Of a stretch of 64,000 nucleotides of DNA, positions 8,131 to 16,628 are shown in pieces. The notes under the pieces are model-generated. The model worked only from the letters and a program-made list of their open reading frames with translations. It ran no database searches and had not been told where the DNA came from. How positions within the stretch are numbered: the stretch's first letter is position 1; every line of letters starts with the position of its first letter. The position numbers were made by a program, and so were the translations under genes. Location of the stretch: NCBI RefSeq assembly GCF_014636475.1, contig NZ_BMEL01000001.1, positions 868,001 through 932,000 on the forward strand, given 5' to 3'. Source of the stretch: Halobacillus andaensis. Its GTDB lineage: Bacteria > Bacillota > Bacilli > Bacillales > Halobacillaceae.

Positions 8131-8895
8131 ATGTTAACTGGGATCTTTCGGTTTTTTATAGTTTGGTACATATGCGGCATTATATTATTAACATTTGACT
8201 GGCTTCCCCCATGGCTGGAATGGGCAAATAGCGTCTTCCTTATAACAGCCGGACTCATTGGCGGCATTTACTTCACTCAATTGTACGGCGTGATTAAAGG
8301 AATCACATATAGTTTCCTAATTATTGTTGTGAGCATCTATGTGGAGCATTTAGGAGTGGAAACGGGATTTCTATTTGGAGAATACCGGTATAATGAAAAC
8401 TTCGGCTTAAAAATCGCAGATACTCCCCTAACAATAGGCTTCGCCTGGCTGCTTATCATTGGATGTTCTCATGAGATTGCCAGAGGCATTACAGTTTCTT
8501 TAAATGGCTGGTTGAAGGGGATTACGTTTTTAATCTTAGCGAGCCTGCTTGCTGTCACTATGGATTTGATCCTGGATCCTGTCGCCTATCACGTACAAGA
8601 GTACTGGCTATGGGAAGGTTCTGGCGTTTATTACGATATTCCATTTACGAATTTTGCTGGTTGGTTTATTTTAGCTTTTATCTTTCACGTTTTACATTTT
8701 GTTTTTTATCAACACTTATCAACCACTTCACCCGTTTGGCAGAAAAGAATGGCTTTTATGTTCGGAGCGATCATTTTTATGTTTAGCATTTTAGCGATTA
8801 CAGGGGGCATTTATGGAGCTGCTATTTTAGTTATTGTCCTTGCACTTATCTGGTACGCTTTATATTATTGGAGGTTGCACGATGCTAAAAGCTAA
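8131..8895 (+). CDS. Carotenoid biosynthesis membrane protein (CruF/COG2324-like)
   Basis: A 254-residue protein with about seven hydrophobic helices and the family landmarks VEHLGVETGFLFGEYRY, a conserved Asp in MDLILDPVA and a WxWEGSGVYYDIPFTNFAGW segment. This family includes CruF, the C50/C40 carotenoid 1,2-hydratase, and related proteins in carotenoid clusters of Halobacillus-like bacteria. Here it heads the plus-strand operon and its end overlaps the acyltransferase gene by 14 bases. A role in end-group modification of a C30 carotenoid is plausible, but the exact reaction is not known. GAAGAGGTGG precedes the start. Confidence 0.75.
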   Translation: MLTGIFRFFIVWYICGIILLTFDWLPPWLEWANSVFLITAGLIGGIYFTQLYGVIKGITYSFLIIVVSIYVEHLGVETGFLFGEYRYNENFGLKIADTPLTIGFAWLLIIGCSHEIARGITVSLNGWLKGITFLILASLLAVTMDLILDPVAYHVQEYWLWEGSGVYYDIPFTNFAGWFILAFIFHVLHFVFYQHLSTTSPVWQKRMAFMFGAIIFMFSILAITGGIYGAAILVIVLALIWYALYYWRLHDAKS

Positions 8896-9544
8896 TAAAA
8901 GCCCCTGGATGATGTGGGGATTTACTCGTTTTAACCGTATGTTTCTTCATAGACATTTTCAAAACATTAAAATATGTAATTTAAATACAACCTCTATCCC
9001 TAAACGAAGCTTATTTATTGTCAATCATTCCAGCTGGTGGGATGCTCTTATTATTTTCTTTATAAATGATCAAGTCGTTCAATCAGATGCGTATGGCATG
9101 ATGCATGAAGAAGGGATCAGACGTTTCCCTTTCTTTAGAAAAGTAGGTGTATATTCCATCAATCCTAAAGACCGTCGACACTTGCTCTCCTCCTTATCGT
9201 ACAGCAAAGAGCTGCTGGAAAAAGACAAAACCGTATGGATGTTTCCACAGGGAGATGAGCAGCATTTAGAAAAAAGGCCGCTGGAATTTTCGAATGGAGC
9301 TTCTTATATTACAGAACATACGGAAGGAGTACAGGTTATACCTGTCTCACTTTATTACTCATTAGAACACACGAAAAAACCAAATGTGTATGCCTTAATT
9401 GGTCAACCTATTGATCGTTCGTTGTACAAAAAACTCTCTAGGAAAGAAAAGACACGACTATTTGAAAAGAAATCTACCGAACAGTTAGATGATTTAAAAC
9501 AATTCGTCATTCAAGAGAAAGAAGAACCTTTTTCGTTTTATTGA
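8882..9544 (+). CDS. Lysophospholipid acyltransferase family protein of the carotenoid operon
   Basis: A 220-residue PlsC-type acyltransferase. The catalytic box reads NHSSWWD (consensus NHxxxxD) near residue 40, and the second box PQGD replaces the usual PEGT. It should transfer a fatty acyl chain to a hydroxyl, here probably to the sugar of a glucosylated carotenoid, the role CrtO plays in staphyloxanthin synthesis. The start at 8882 follows GGAGGTTGCACG and overlaps the end of the preceding gene; a longer in-frame reading upstream runs inside that gene and is rejected. The glycosyltransferase gene follows after 13 bases. Confidence 0.82.
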   Translation: MLKANKSPWMMWGFTRFNRMFLHRHFQNIKICNLNTTSIPKRSLFIVNHSSWWDALIIFFINDQVVQSDAYGMMHEEGIRRFPFFRKVGVYSINPKDRRHLLSSLSYSKELLEKDKTVWMFPQGDEQHLEKRPLEFSNGASYITEHTEGVQVIPVSLYYSLEHTKKPNVYALIGQPIDRSLYKKLSRKEKTRLFEKKSTEQLDDLKQFVIQEKEEPFSFY

Positions 9545-9557
9545 GGGGGATGGATGC

Positions 9558-10664
9558 ATGTTACTTACGATTGCTTTATTAATGACCATTTTGCTCAATG
9601 TATGGACAATCGCCAATAGCTTTTTTTTACCAAATCTACAAAAAGAAACAGCTGTAAAAGACAGGCCTAAGGTGTCTCTTCTTGTACCGCTTCGCGATGA
9701 AATTGAGCATGTGACAGAACTGATCCGCTGCCTAAAAGCCATCACTTATGCGAATGTAGAGTTTATTTTATTAGATGATCACTCTGAAGATGGTACATAC
9801 GAAGCCCTGCTAAATGAGACGTCCAACGACCCTCGTTTCATTATTATTCAGGGTCACCCGCTGCCTGAAGGATGGAACGGCAAAGTCCATGCCTGCCATC
9901 AATTATCACAGCATGCCAGCGGAGATTATTATTTGTTTCTTGATGCAGATGCCAGGGTAAGCCCTTCGATTATTGAACGTTCACTCGCCACGCTTCAAAA
10001 GCGAAAGGCGTCGATGCTAAGCGGCTTCCCTCATTATCCGAATCATCATGTTCTTTCGCATTTGCTTGTCCCGCTTCAGCACATGGTTGTTTTTTTACAT
10101 TTACCATTAGCTGTAGCTAATTTCACAAGGCTTCCTGCCTTCACCGCAGCATGCGGCATCTTTATCTTTATAGAAAGAAAAGCATATGATGCCATTGGAG
10201 GCCATCAAGCCGTAAAAGGGTCCCTCGTGGAGGATGTACATATCGCGAGAGAAGTTAAAAAACATGGTTTTTCTATGATTCTCTGCAACATAACAGATGG
10301 TGTGGTTTCCTACATGTATGATTCCTCTAAAGAGACGTGGGAAGGATTCAAAAAAAACATTTACACTGGAATTGGACGTTCTCCCGTCATGGTTGTATTC
10401 TTAACAAGTTTATATATTGGTTTATTCCTCTTCCCCTTTGCTTTAGGCGTTTATGGAATCGTAAGCGGACAAACCGCTTACTTCCTTCCTTTTTTACTTA
10501 CCGTTACTTTTAAAATGTATGTGGATGCACGAACACGTCATCCCTTATGGTTATCGTGGCTGCTACCTTTCTCAGCAGCTCTATTAATTGCTCTTTTATT
10601 TGCATCGATGATGGTGCATCTTCGAGGAAAATCTTATCAATGGAAAGGACGGTCTTACGAATGA
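9558..10664 (+). CDS. crtQ: Family 2 glycosyltransferase, CrtQ-like
   Basis: A 368-residue membrane-bound glycosyltransferase. The GT2 domain starts VSLLVPLRDE, with the nucleotide-binding EFILLDDHSEDGTY, the metal-binding DxD-like LFLDADARVSP and the acceptor-side VEDVHIAREVK. One helix precedes the domain and three or four follow it, as in CrtQ of Staphylococcus, which glucosylates a diaponeurosporenoate. In this operon it should glucosylate the carboxylated C30 carotenoid before acylation. GAGGGGGA precedes the ATG. Its stop overlaps the next start in an ATGA junction, which suggests translational coupling. Confidence 0.85.
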   Translation: MLLTIALLMTILLNVWTIANSFFLPNLQKETAVKDRPKVSLLVPLRDEIEHVTELIRCLKAITYANVEFILLDDHSEDGTYEALLNETSNDPRFIIIQGHPLPEGWNGKVHACHQLSQHASGDYYLFLDADARVSPSIIERSLATLQKRKASMLSGFPHYPNHHVLSHLLVPLQHMVVFLHLPLAVANFTRLPAFTAACGIFIFIERKAYDAIGGHQAVKGSLVEDVHIAREVKKHGFSMILCNITDGVVSYMYDSSKETWEGFKKNIYTGIGRSPVMVVFLTSLYIGLFLFPFALGVYGIVSGQTAYFLPFLLTVTFKMYVDARTRHPLWLSWLLPFSAALLIALLFASMMVHLRGKSYQWKGRSYE

Positions 10665-12133
10665 AGACAATAATTGTTGGAGGAGGTCTAGGAGGATTAT
10701 CTGCTGCTATTTATCTCGCTAAAGAAGGGGTAGATGTTCATCTTTATGAAAAGAATGAACATTTCGGAGGTAAAATGATGCCGATTAATCAAGATGGATA
10801 CCATTTCGACTTTGGCCCAAATACGATTACGATGCCCCATGTCTTTAAAGATGTACTTTCTCAAGCAGGGCTAAATCCAAACGAAGAGCTGCCTTTTCTA
10901 TCGATCGAAAACCATACAAGAAATCAATTCACTGACGGAACAACCATCGATTTTTCATCAAATCCATCCTTTATGAAAGAGCAGTTACGGGAGATCGATC
11001 CTAAAGCAGCTTCTCACTATGACGAATTTCTTCAAGAAGTTGAAAAGCTTTACCACCTTTCGAACCGGTATTTTTTAAATCGAACCTTTTCGAGTTGGAA
11101 GGATTACCTTTCCCCTCCTCTTGCTCGAGCAATGACGAAAGTTCGTCCACTGCAATCGATGGATCGTTTTTTCAAGCACTATTTCAATCATCCTCAAATG
11201 GTACAAGCGCTCAATCGGTATGCCACGTATATCGGCTCAAGTCCTTACGCTTCTCCAGCTACATTTGCGATGATCGCTCATTTAGAGTTAAGTGATGGGG
11301 TCTATTATGTACGAGGTGGAAATACAAAAATTGCAGACAGCTTTGTGAAAGCAGCAAAGAAATTAGGCGTTCATCTCCATTCTTCTACTGAGGTAGAGAA
11401 ACTGATCGTAAAGAGGGATCGTATTTCAGGCGTCAAGCTCTCTACAGGAGAGAAAGTAGAAGCAGACCGTGTGATAGTAAACGGAGACCTATTAGAAGCC
11501 CTGCCTGCGCTACTTACTGAGGAGGAACGTCCTTCTTTTAAGGACAAAAAAATCCGCTCCGTTGACCCATCGACTTCAGCGTTCGTCATCACTGCCGGAT
11601 TGGATACACGTCTCGATTCGCTTAACCATCACCACGTCCTTTTTTCATCGAATTATCAAGAAGAGTTTCAAACCCTGAGGCAAGGAGAATACAGTTTTGA
11701 TCCTACGATTTATATAAGTACCTCTTCAAAAACAGACCCAGATGTATCACCCAAAGGAGATAACTGCTTTATTCTCGTCAATGCACCTGCTGATCAAGAG
11801 CACAACGCTCCCTCGGCTTCAGCATATCGAGATTTAATCTATGAAAAGCTCTATGAAGCTGGATTACCTCTGGCTGCTCATGTAAAAAATGAACAGACCA
11901 TTACACCGGGGGCTATCCAACATCGCTTTCGAGCATTTCATGGAGCCATCTATGGACCATCCTCGAACTCGAGGGTTCAAGCTTTTCGAAGACCCTTTAA
12001 TCAGTCGAGTGATTATAAAAACTTGTATTTTTGCGGTGGAAGCACACATCCAGGAGGAGGATCTCCAATGGTTGTATTAAGTGGACAAAACGTAGCTGAT
12101 AAGATTCTTGGAAAAATACGATTTGTAGAATAA
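10661..12133 (+). CDS. CrtN-family FAD-dependent carotenoid desaturase/oxidase (CrtP/CrtNb-like)
   Basis: A 490-residue flavoprotein of the phytoene desaturase superfamily. The dinucleotide-binding motif is at the extreme N-terminus (IIVGGGLGGLSAAIYLAKEG) and the family's C-terminal signature reads GGSTHPGGGSPMVVLSGQN. Three paralogs lie in this cluster. This one is linked to the glycosyltransferase and acyltransferase genes, which favours the oxidase that converts the terminal methyl group to an aldehyde or acid; that is inference from context. The start at 10661 is the ATGA overlap with crtQ; a longer reading upstream lies inside crtQ. Confidence 0.8.
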   Translation: MKTIIVGGGLGGLSAAIYLAKEGVDVHLYEKNEHFGGKMMPINQDGYHFDFGPNTITMPHVFKDVLSQAGLNPNEELPFLSIENHTRNQFTDGTTIDFSSNPSFMKEQLREIDPKAASHYDEFLQEVEKLYHLSNRYFLNRTFSSWKDYLSPPLARAMTKVRPLQSMDRFFKHYFNHPQMVQALNRYATYIGSSPYASPATFAMIAHLELSDGVYYVRGGNTKIADSFVKAAKKLGVHLHSSTEVEKLIVKRDRISGVKLSTGEKVEADRVIVNGDLLEALPALLTEEERPSFKDKKIRSVDPSTSAFVITAGLDTRLDSLNHHHVLFSSNYQEEFQTLRQGEYSFDPTIYISTSSKTDPDVSPKGDNCFILVNAPADQEHNAPSASAYRDLIYEKLYEAGLPLAAHVKNEQTITPGAIQHRFRAFHGAIYGPSSNSRVQAFRRPFNQSSDYKNLYFCGGSTHPGGGSPMVVLSGQNVADKILGKIRFVE

Positions 12134-12177
12134 TAAAAAGCAAATTATTGCATTTCAGCAATAATTTGCTTTTTTTG
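12134..12177. terminator. Bidirectional terminator between the convergent carotenoid operons
   Basis: AAAAGCAAATTATTG pairs with CAATAATTTGCTTTT around an eight-base loop, with A and T runs at both ends. The crtM stop codon lies within the hairpin. Confidence 0.9.
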
Positions 12178-12981
12178 TTGATCAGACACATAATTGCGTT
12201 TTCTAAATACTTCATAATGGTTATCGCGGACAGAATTCAAAATTGCGCGATACATATAGGCCGCTCCTTTTACGGGCGTACGTGAATACAAAGGATAGAG
12301 AGGCAGGGTGCCTAACGCATTTGCATAATAAACCTCTGCATCACTTGCTAAGTCTTCCCATAAAGCAATGAACGATTCATTTACTCTACCCTCTACGAGA
12401 TCCTTAGTAGAGTAACGATACCTTCTTAACAATTTCTTTGGAAGATAAATACGTTCTCGTTCAAGATCCTCTCCCACATCACGTAAAATATTTGTAATTT
12501 GCATCGCGTACCCAAGCTCAATAGCCCCTTGTCTAAGCTCCTTCTCTTTGCCTGGAGCAATAACAGGCAGAAGCATGAGGCCAACCGTACTGGCTACATG
12601 GTAACAATAATGGAGCAAGTCCTCTTTATCTTCAATCAAAAATGGGCGTAAATCCATCCACTGTCCCTCGATCATTTCGTGAAAAGGCGCAGGATCAATC
12701 GAAAATTTATTAAATACGTCTTCAAGAGCGACCCACCCAGGGTGACTGCTTTCAAGGTTTCCATCAAGGAATAAATTGAATTCTTCAGCGAATTGAGTGA
12801 GTTCAGTTTCGGGATTCTCACCCTCATCTACAATATCATCAACGCGACGGCAAAACGTATATATCGCCCAAACTGCTCTTTTCTGATCCTTAGGTAACAG
12901 AGAGAAGGCTTTAGAAAAAGTTTTAGAATGTTGATCAATCACACGTTTACAATAGTCATAAGCTGTATTTAATTCCGTCAT
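12145..12981 (-). CDS. crtM: Dehydrosqualene (diapophytoene) synthase CrtM
   Basis: A 278-residue squalene/phytoene synthase family enzyme that joins two farnesyl diphosphates head to head into 4,4'-diapophytoene, the first step of C30 carotenoid synthesis. Both aspartate-rich motifs are present: RRVDDIVDE near residue 45 and [18 protein letters not shown] near 165; the YCYHVAS and LGYAMQ segments line the pocket. C30 rather than C40 activity is inferred from the cluster (CrtN-type partners, no GGPP synthase). It starts two bases after the end of the upstream gene, as third gene of the operon. Confidence 0.93.
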   Translation of the reverse strand: MTELNTAYDYCKRVIDQHSKTFSKAFSLLPKDQKRAVWAIYTFCRRVDDIVDEGENPETELTQFAEEFNLFLDGNLESSHPGWVALEDVFNKFSIDPAPFHEMIEGQWMDLRPFLIEDKEDLLHYCYHVASTVGLMLLPVIAPGKEKELRQGAIELGYAMQITNILRDVGEDLERERIYLPKKLLRRYRYSTKDLVEGRVNESFIALWEDLASDAEVYYANALGTLPLYPLYSRTPVKGAAYMYRAILNSVRDNHYEVFRKRNYVSDQQKKQIIAEMQ

Positions 12982-12983
12982 CG

Positions 12984-14465
12984 TTACCCACCTCGCTTAT
13001 AATTATGTCTGGTCATTCCTTCACTTTGCAAATGATCTGACAACAGTTTTGCCCCTTGCATAACGATTGGTACGCCGCCGCCTGGGTGAACGGAAGCCCC
13101 CACCGCAAACAAATTATCGATTGGATAAGGCTGCAGCTGCGGGCGGAAAACGCCTGACTGGAACAGGGTTGGTGCAATACCAAAGCTTCCCCCTGCGAAT
13201 AATCCATCTTTCTCTGCCTGCTCAGGATTTCTTACGTTCATCCATTCAATATGATTTCTCAAATCAGGAAATCCCCGTTCTTCCATTTCATCGATCACTG
13301 CTTCAATTAGCTGGTTTTGCTGATTCCAGTCTACCGTTTTCACTGCAGGTACTGGAATCAGTGTATAGAGTACTCCTTTTCCCTCTGGCGCTAAACTGGA
13401 ATCCACTAACGATGGATGAAACGTATAAAAGGATGGATCATCAGGCAAAGATTTATCAGAAAAGACCTGTTTCATATGACGATCAAAGTCTTCTGACATA
13501 AAGAATTGATGGATCGCTTCGTTCGGATAATTTTTATCCAGTCCCATATATAACAGCAGACAACCAGAGGATGGCGTGTAGGTCCGCTTATTTCTATGGG
13601 TGGAGTCTAACAATCGGTCCATGATGGGAAAATCTCCATTCAACACTACTTGATCGACAGAGACCTGTCTTCCGGAAACTTGTAAAGCCTGTACCCTCTT
13701 ATTTACGATAGGCAGATGCTCGACCTCACTTTGTGTATGAATCTTCACCCCTCTATTGACTAACTCACGTTCAATTAATTCGACTAAGTGAGCATACCCG
13801 CCTTTTAAATACCAAATGCCATGCGTATGCTCGCTATAAGAAACGAGTGAATACATCGCTGGTGATTGTTCCGGATGTCCGCCAATGTATAACGTCTGCA
13901 GCGTATAAGCTTCAACTAACCGCTCGTCATTAAAGTAACTCCGCATCATCCGCTTTACATTTTGGTAAGCCTTCAGCTTTATTAGAGTTTGGATATTCTT
14001 TCTTGTAAAGAAAGACTTCTTATCCACGAAGGATCGTTCTAGAAATTGTTCCTTTCCTTCCATGAAACGTATCTTCATATCTTTTAAAAAGCGTTCATAG
14101 CCTTTCTCATTCCCAGGAAACTTCTTATTGAGCTCCTCTAATTGTTTTTCTTTATCTGCATATTTCGTATAGGTGGAACCATCCTTGAAGTGGATATGAT
14201 ACAAAGGATCGCATCGTTGAATCGGAATATCTTCTCTGTTCATTCCTCCTTCTGCTAGGATCTCCATCAGCGTTTCCGGCAGAAGAATAATGGTAGGCCC
14301 TTGATCGATCTTAAACCCTTCATTCCTCTCATAAGCTAAGCGACCGCCCAGCTGTTTGTTCTTTTCAAAAATCGAAATGTTGTGGGTTTCTTTATTCGAT
14401 AACAATAAAGCTGTAACTAAGCCGCCAATCCCGCCGCCAACAATGGCTATATGAGGTTTTTTCAT
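12984..14465 (-). CDS. crtN: CrtN-family diapophytoene desaturase paralog
   Basis: A 493-residue FAD enzyme with the N-terminal motif [20 protein letters not shown], the substrate-site segment [12 protein letters not shown] and the C-terminal [21 protein letters not shown] signature. Its central region ([25 protein letters not shown]) resembles staphylococcal CrtN, which desaturates diapophytoene stepwise to diaponeurosporene or diapolycopene. The ATG lies in an ATGA overlap with the preceding paralog. Which of the two minus-strand paralogs does the main desaturation and which performs a second oxidation cannot be settled from sequence alone. Confidence 0.83.
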   Translation of the reverse strand: MKKPHIAIVGGGIGGLVTALLLSNKETHNISIFEKNKQLGGRLAYERNEGFKIDQGPTIILLPETLMEILAEGGMNREDIPIQRCDPLYHIHFKDGSTYTKYADKEKQLEELNKKFPGNEKGYERFLKDMKIRFMEGKEQFLERSFVDKKSFFTRKNIQTLIKLKAYQNVKRMMRSYFNDERLVEAYTLQTLYIGGHPEQSPAMYSLVSYSEHTHGIWYLKGGYAHLVELIERELVNRGVKIHTQSEVEHLPIVNKRVQALQVSGRQVSVDQVVLNGDFPIMDRLLDSTHRNKRTYTPSSGCLLLYMGLDKNYPNEAIHQFFMSEDFDRHMKQVFSDKSLPDDPSFYTFHPSLVDSSLAPEGKGVLYTLIPVPAVKTVDWNQQNQLIEAVIDEMEERGFPDLRNHIEWMNVRNPEQAEKDGLFAGGSFGIAPTLFQSGVFRPQLQPYPIDNLFAVGASVHPGGGVPIVMQGAKLLSDHLQSEGMTRHNYKRGG

Positions 14466-15946
14466 TGAGCCACCTCCTCTTCATTGAGCCAGTTGGTTGT
14501 GATCCTTGCTGATTCTAAAATCGTAGGCAGCCCACTACCTGGGTGAGTCCCTCCACCTACAAGCCAGCAATTGCTTAATTCTTCAAAACGGTTATGCGGA
14601 CGGAAATACATCATTTGAGAAAGCTGATGGCCCATACTAAAGGTAGCACCCTTGTGTACAAAATGGTCCGTTTCCCATTGCATAGGTGTGAGTACTTTTT
14701 CCTCTACAATGTGCCCACTTAAATCGTTAAACCCAGTTTTCTTCTCCACTTCATCTAGAATCAGCTGTTTGAATTGATCTTGTTTACCTGCCCAGTCAAT
14801 TTCAGAATAATTGTTCGGAACAGGCGCTAAAATATAGATAGCCGAATGCCCATCTGGGGCTAAAGTATCGTCCGTTACACTGGCATTATGAATGTAAATG
14901 GATGGCTCTTCAGAAAGGACAAGGTCCTTCGTCATTTCTTCTACATTCTTTTTATAATCCTCAGCAAACAAAATCGTATGATGAGGCATATCGTAAAGCT
15001 TGTCTGCTCCTATATAAATCATAAAAGTAGAACATGAGTATTTCTTTTTTTCAAGCTTCGGCTGAGAATATTTTTTTAAAACGTCTCCTTTAATAAAGTG
15101 GTTCATAGCATGAGCAAAATCTGCATTAACAATGACTTCATCTGCTTCAAACGATGCACCAGATTCTAATGTAAGCGACGTGATTTTTTTATCTTGTAAA
15201 ATAAATTCTTGGACACCTTCATTTAAATGAACCGTGCCTCCGTGTTCGTCTACCACTTTAGCCATGGCCTTTGAAAGTTGGTTCACTCCCCCGATAGGAT
15301 GGAACACCCCGTATTCGTGTTCCATATAGGATAATATGGAAAAGGCACCTGGACACTCCCAGGGCGACATGCCTAAATACTTTGCTTGAAACGTAAAAGC
15401 AATTTTCAATTTTTCATCCGTAAAGTACTGAGAAAGCACATCATAGACTGATTTTCCTAATGACAGCTGTGGTAATGCTTTAAGTGCGCGTATACTTACG
15501 TAATCCCTTAAGCGATGATGCCGTGTTTGCAATAAAGGCATAAGGGCTTTCATTTTCTTCCTTGTATCGTGCATAAACCGAAGGTATCCCTGTTCATTCC
15601 CGGGAAAATGCTTTTTAATTTCTTCGATCATTTTATTTTCATCACGGTACATCGGTACACGTTTATTAGAAAATTGGAGTTCATACATAGGGGATAGCTC
15701 AACTAAGTCTAAATAATCGTGAACATCACGATTTGATTGAGAAAAAATCTCCTCGACGATATGAGGCATACTTAAAAACGTAGGACCAATATCAAATGTA
15801 TATTCTCCTAATTTAAAATGCCCGTTTCTTCCTCCTACGTACGGTTGTTTTTCAAAAACATGTACATCATGTCCCTGACTAGAAAGAATCATGGCTGATG
15901 CTAATCCACCAGGTCCAGCTCCTACAATCGCTATTTTCTTCGGCAT
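14462..15946 (-). CDS. CrtN/CrtI-family carotenoid desaturase, first gene of minus operon
   Basis: A 494-residue flavoprotein with IAIVGAGPGGLASAMILSSQ at the N-terminus, DIGPTFLSMPH at the substrate entrance, and the C-terminal motif GGGTHPGSGLPTILESAR, close to the CrtI/CrtN consensus. The start at 15946 follows GCAGGTG by six bases; a frame extension to 15982 has no site and would run into the promoter repeats. It leads an operon with a second CrtN paralog and crtM. Assignment as desaturase or as a carotenal oxidase is open. Confidence 0.83.
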   Translation of the reverse strand: MPKKIAIVGAGPGGLASAMILSSQGHDVHVFEKQPYVGGRNGHFKLGEYTFDIGPTFLSMPHIVEEIFSQSNRDVHDYLDLVELSPMYELQFSNKRVPMYRDENKMIEEIKKHFPGNEQGYLRFMHDTRKKMKALMPLLQTRHHRLRDYVSIRALKALPQLSLGKSVYDVLSQYFTDEKLKIAFTFQAKYLGMSPWECPGAFSILSYMEHEYGVFHPIGGVNQLSKAMAKVVDEHGGTVHLNEGVQEFILQDKKITSLTLESGASFEADEVIVNADFAHAMNHFIKGDVLKKYSQPKLEKKKYSCSTFMIYIGADKLYDMPHHTILFAEDYKKNVEEMTKDLVLSEEPSIYIHNASVTDDTLAPDGHSAIYILAPVPNNYSEIDWAGKQDQFKQLILDEVEKKTGFNDLSGHIVEEKVLTPMQWETDHFVHKGATFSMGHQLSQMMYFRPHNRFEELSNCWLVGGGTHPGSGLPTILESARITTNWLNEEEVAQ

Positions 15947-15963
15947 AACACGCACCTGCTTCC

Positions 15964-16014
15964 TCATACAAAACTTATACAAAAAGTATACAAAGAATAT
16001 GTACCTTTTTTCAA
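15964..16014 (-). promoter_or_regulatory. Carotenoid operon promoter with three 11-bp-phased repeats
   Basis: On the minus strand TTGAAA (16014-16009) and TATACT (15990-15985) are spaced 18, a good sigma-A promoter. The -10 and the start region are covered by the plus-strand word ATACAAA at 15966, 15977 and 15988, exactly 11 bases apart, with a degenerate fourth unit at 15999. Phased 11-bp direct repeats are the operator form of CarH/LitR MerR-family photoreceptors and also of WalR-type sites; which regulator acts is not known. Confidence 0.6.
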
Positions 16015-16146
16015 TTGATCACACTCTTCCAATGTGCTCTGGGGTTTTTACTACCTAACTTTACCCTTCTTCCCCCTAATTTAAGCTCACTTGCGTTCAT
16101 AGTACGTGCCGTTTTGTGCAAGATAAGAAGAAGGAGGAAAGACGAT

Positions 16147-16347
16147 ATGAATAACCAACGAATATCATCTTTACAAGAAGACATGAGAACACCATTGCTG
16201 TTAGGTGACTTAAAAGATGAGCACATTAACCACTGGCACAATGAACTGGAAGATGAGTATAAGAATCTACAACATAAGCTCGAGCACGGGTTAAATCAGC
16301 CCTGCAAAATTGTAACGATTGCCGTCTACACTTTTATCGATTTATAG
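16147..16347 (+). CDS. Small hypothetical protein (66 aa)
   Basis: I do not recognise this protein. The start at 16147 follows AAGGAGGAAAG, a strong site, which is why I take this over the longer open frame upstream. It opens MNNQRISSLQEDMRTPLL, has a charged helical middle (KDEHINHWHNELEDEYKNLQ) with a heptad-like pattern, and ends in a short hydrophobic tail (IVTIAVYTFIDL). One cysteine is present. It sits between the carotenoid operon and a YjcZ gene on the plus strand. Confidence 0.5.
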   Translation: MNNQRISSLQEDMRTPLLLGDLKDEHINHWHNELEDEYKNLQHKLEHGLNQPCKIVTIAVYTFIDL

Positions 16348-16425
16348 GTCTCAATCTGGGTATATCCCCATACCACCTCCATTTGCCTGCATAGGCTAAA
16401 GAGTAATCATTCAGGAGGTGAGATG

Positions 16426-16578
16426 ATGTACGAAAACAGTCCTTACGCAAATAGTCCTTATGCAAACAGCCCTTACGGCGGCTACGGACGCAGATGCCCT
16501 AGACCCGGCAGCAGCTTTGCGTTAATCGTGGTGTTGTTCATTCTTTTAATCATCGTAGGTGCGGCATTCTACTGCTAA
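16426..16578 (+). CDS. YjcZ-family sporulation-type membrane peptide
   Basis: A 50-residue protein with three tandem NSPYA-like units at its N-terminus (MYENSPYANSPYANSPYGG), a basic CPRPG turn and the hallmark hydrophobic tail FALIVVLFILLIIVGAAFYC. YjcZ-like peptides are small proteins made during sporulation or found in spores of Bacillaceae. GGAGG lies seven bases before the ATG at 16426; an in-frame ATG one codon earlier is also possible. A paralog with almost the same tail, even at nucleotide level, is at 54674-54793. Confidence 0.8.
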   Translation: MYENSPYANSPYANSPYGGYGRRCPRPGSSFALIVVLFILLIIVGAAFYC

Positions 16579-16628
16579 GCTAAATGTTAAAAATAGCTGT
16601 CTCCAATATCATGGAGACAGCTATTTTA

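Noticed and set aside
10547-10660. N-terminal extension of the CrtN-family enzyme
   Set aside because: It lies inside crtQ in another frame; the FAD motif directly follows the ATG at 10661, and ATGA coupling supports that start.
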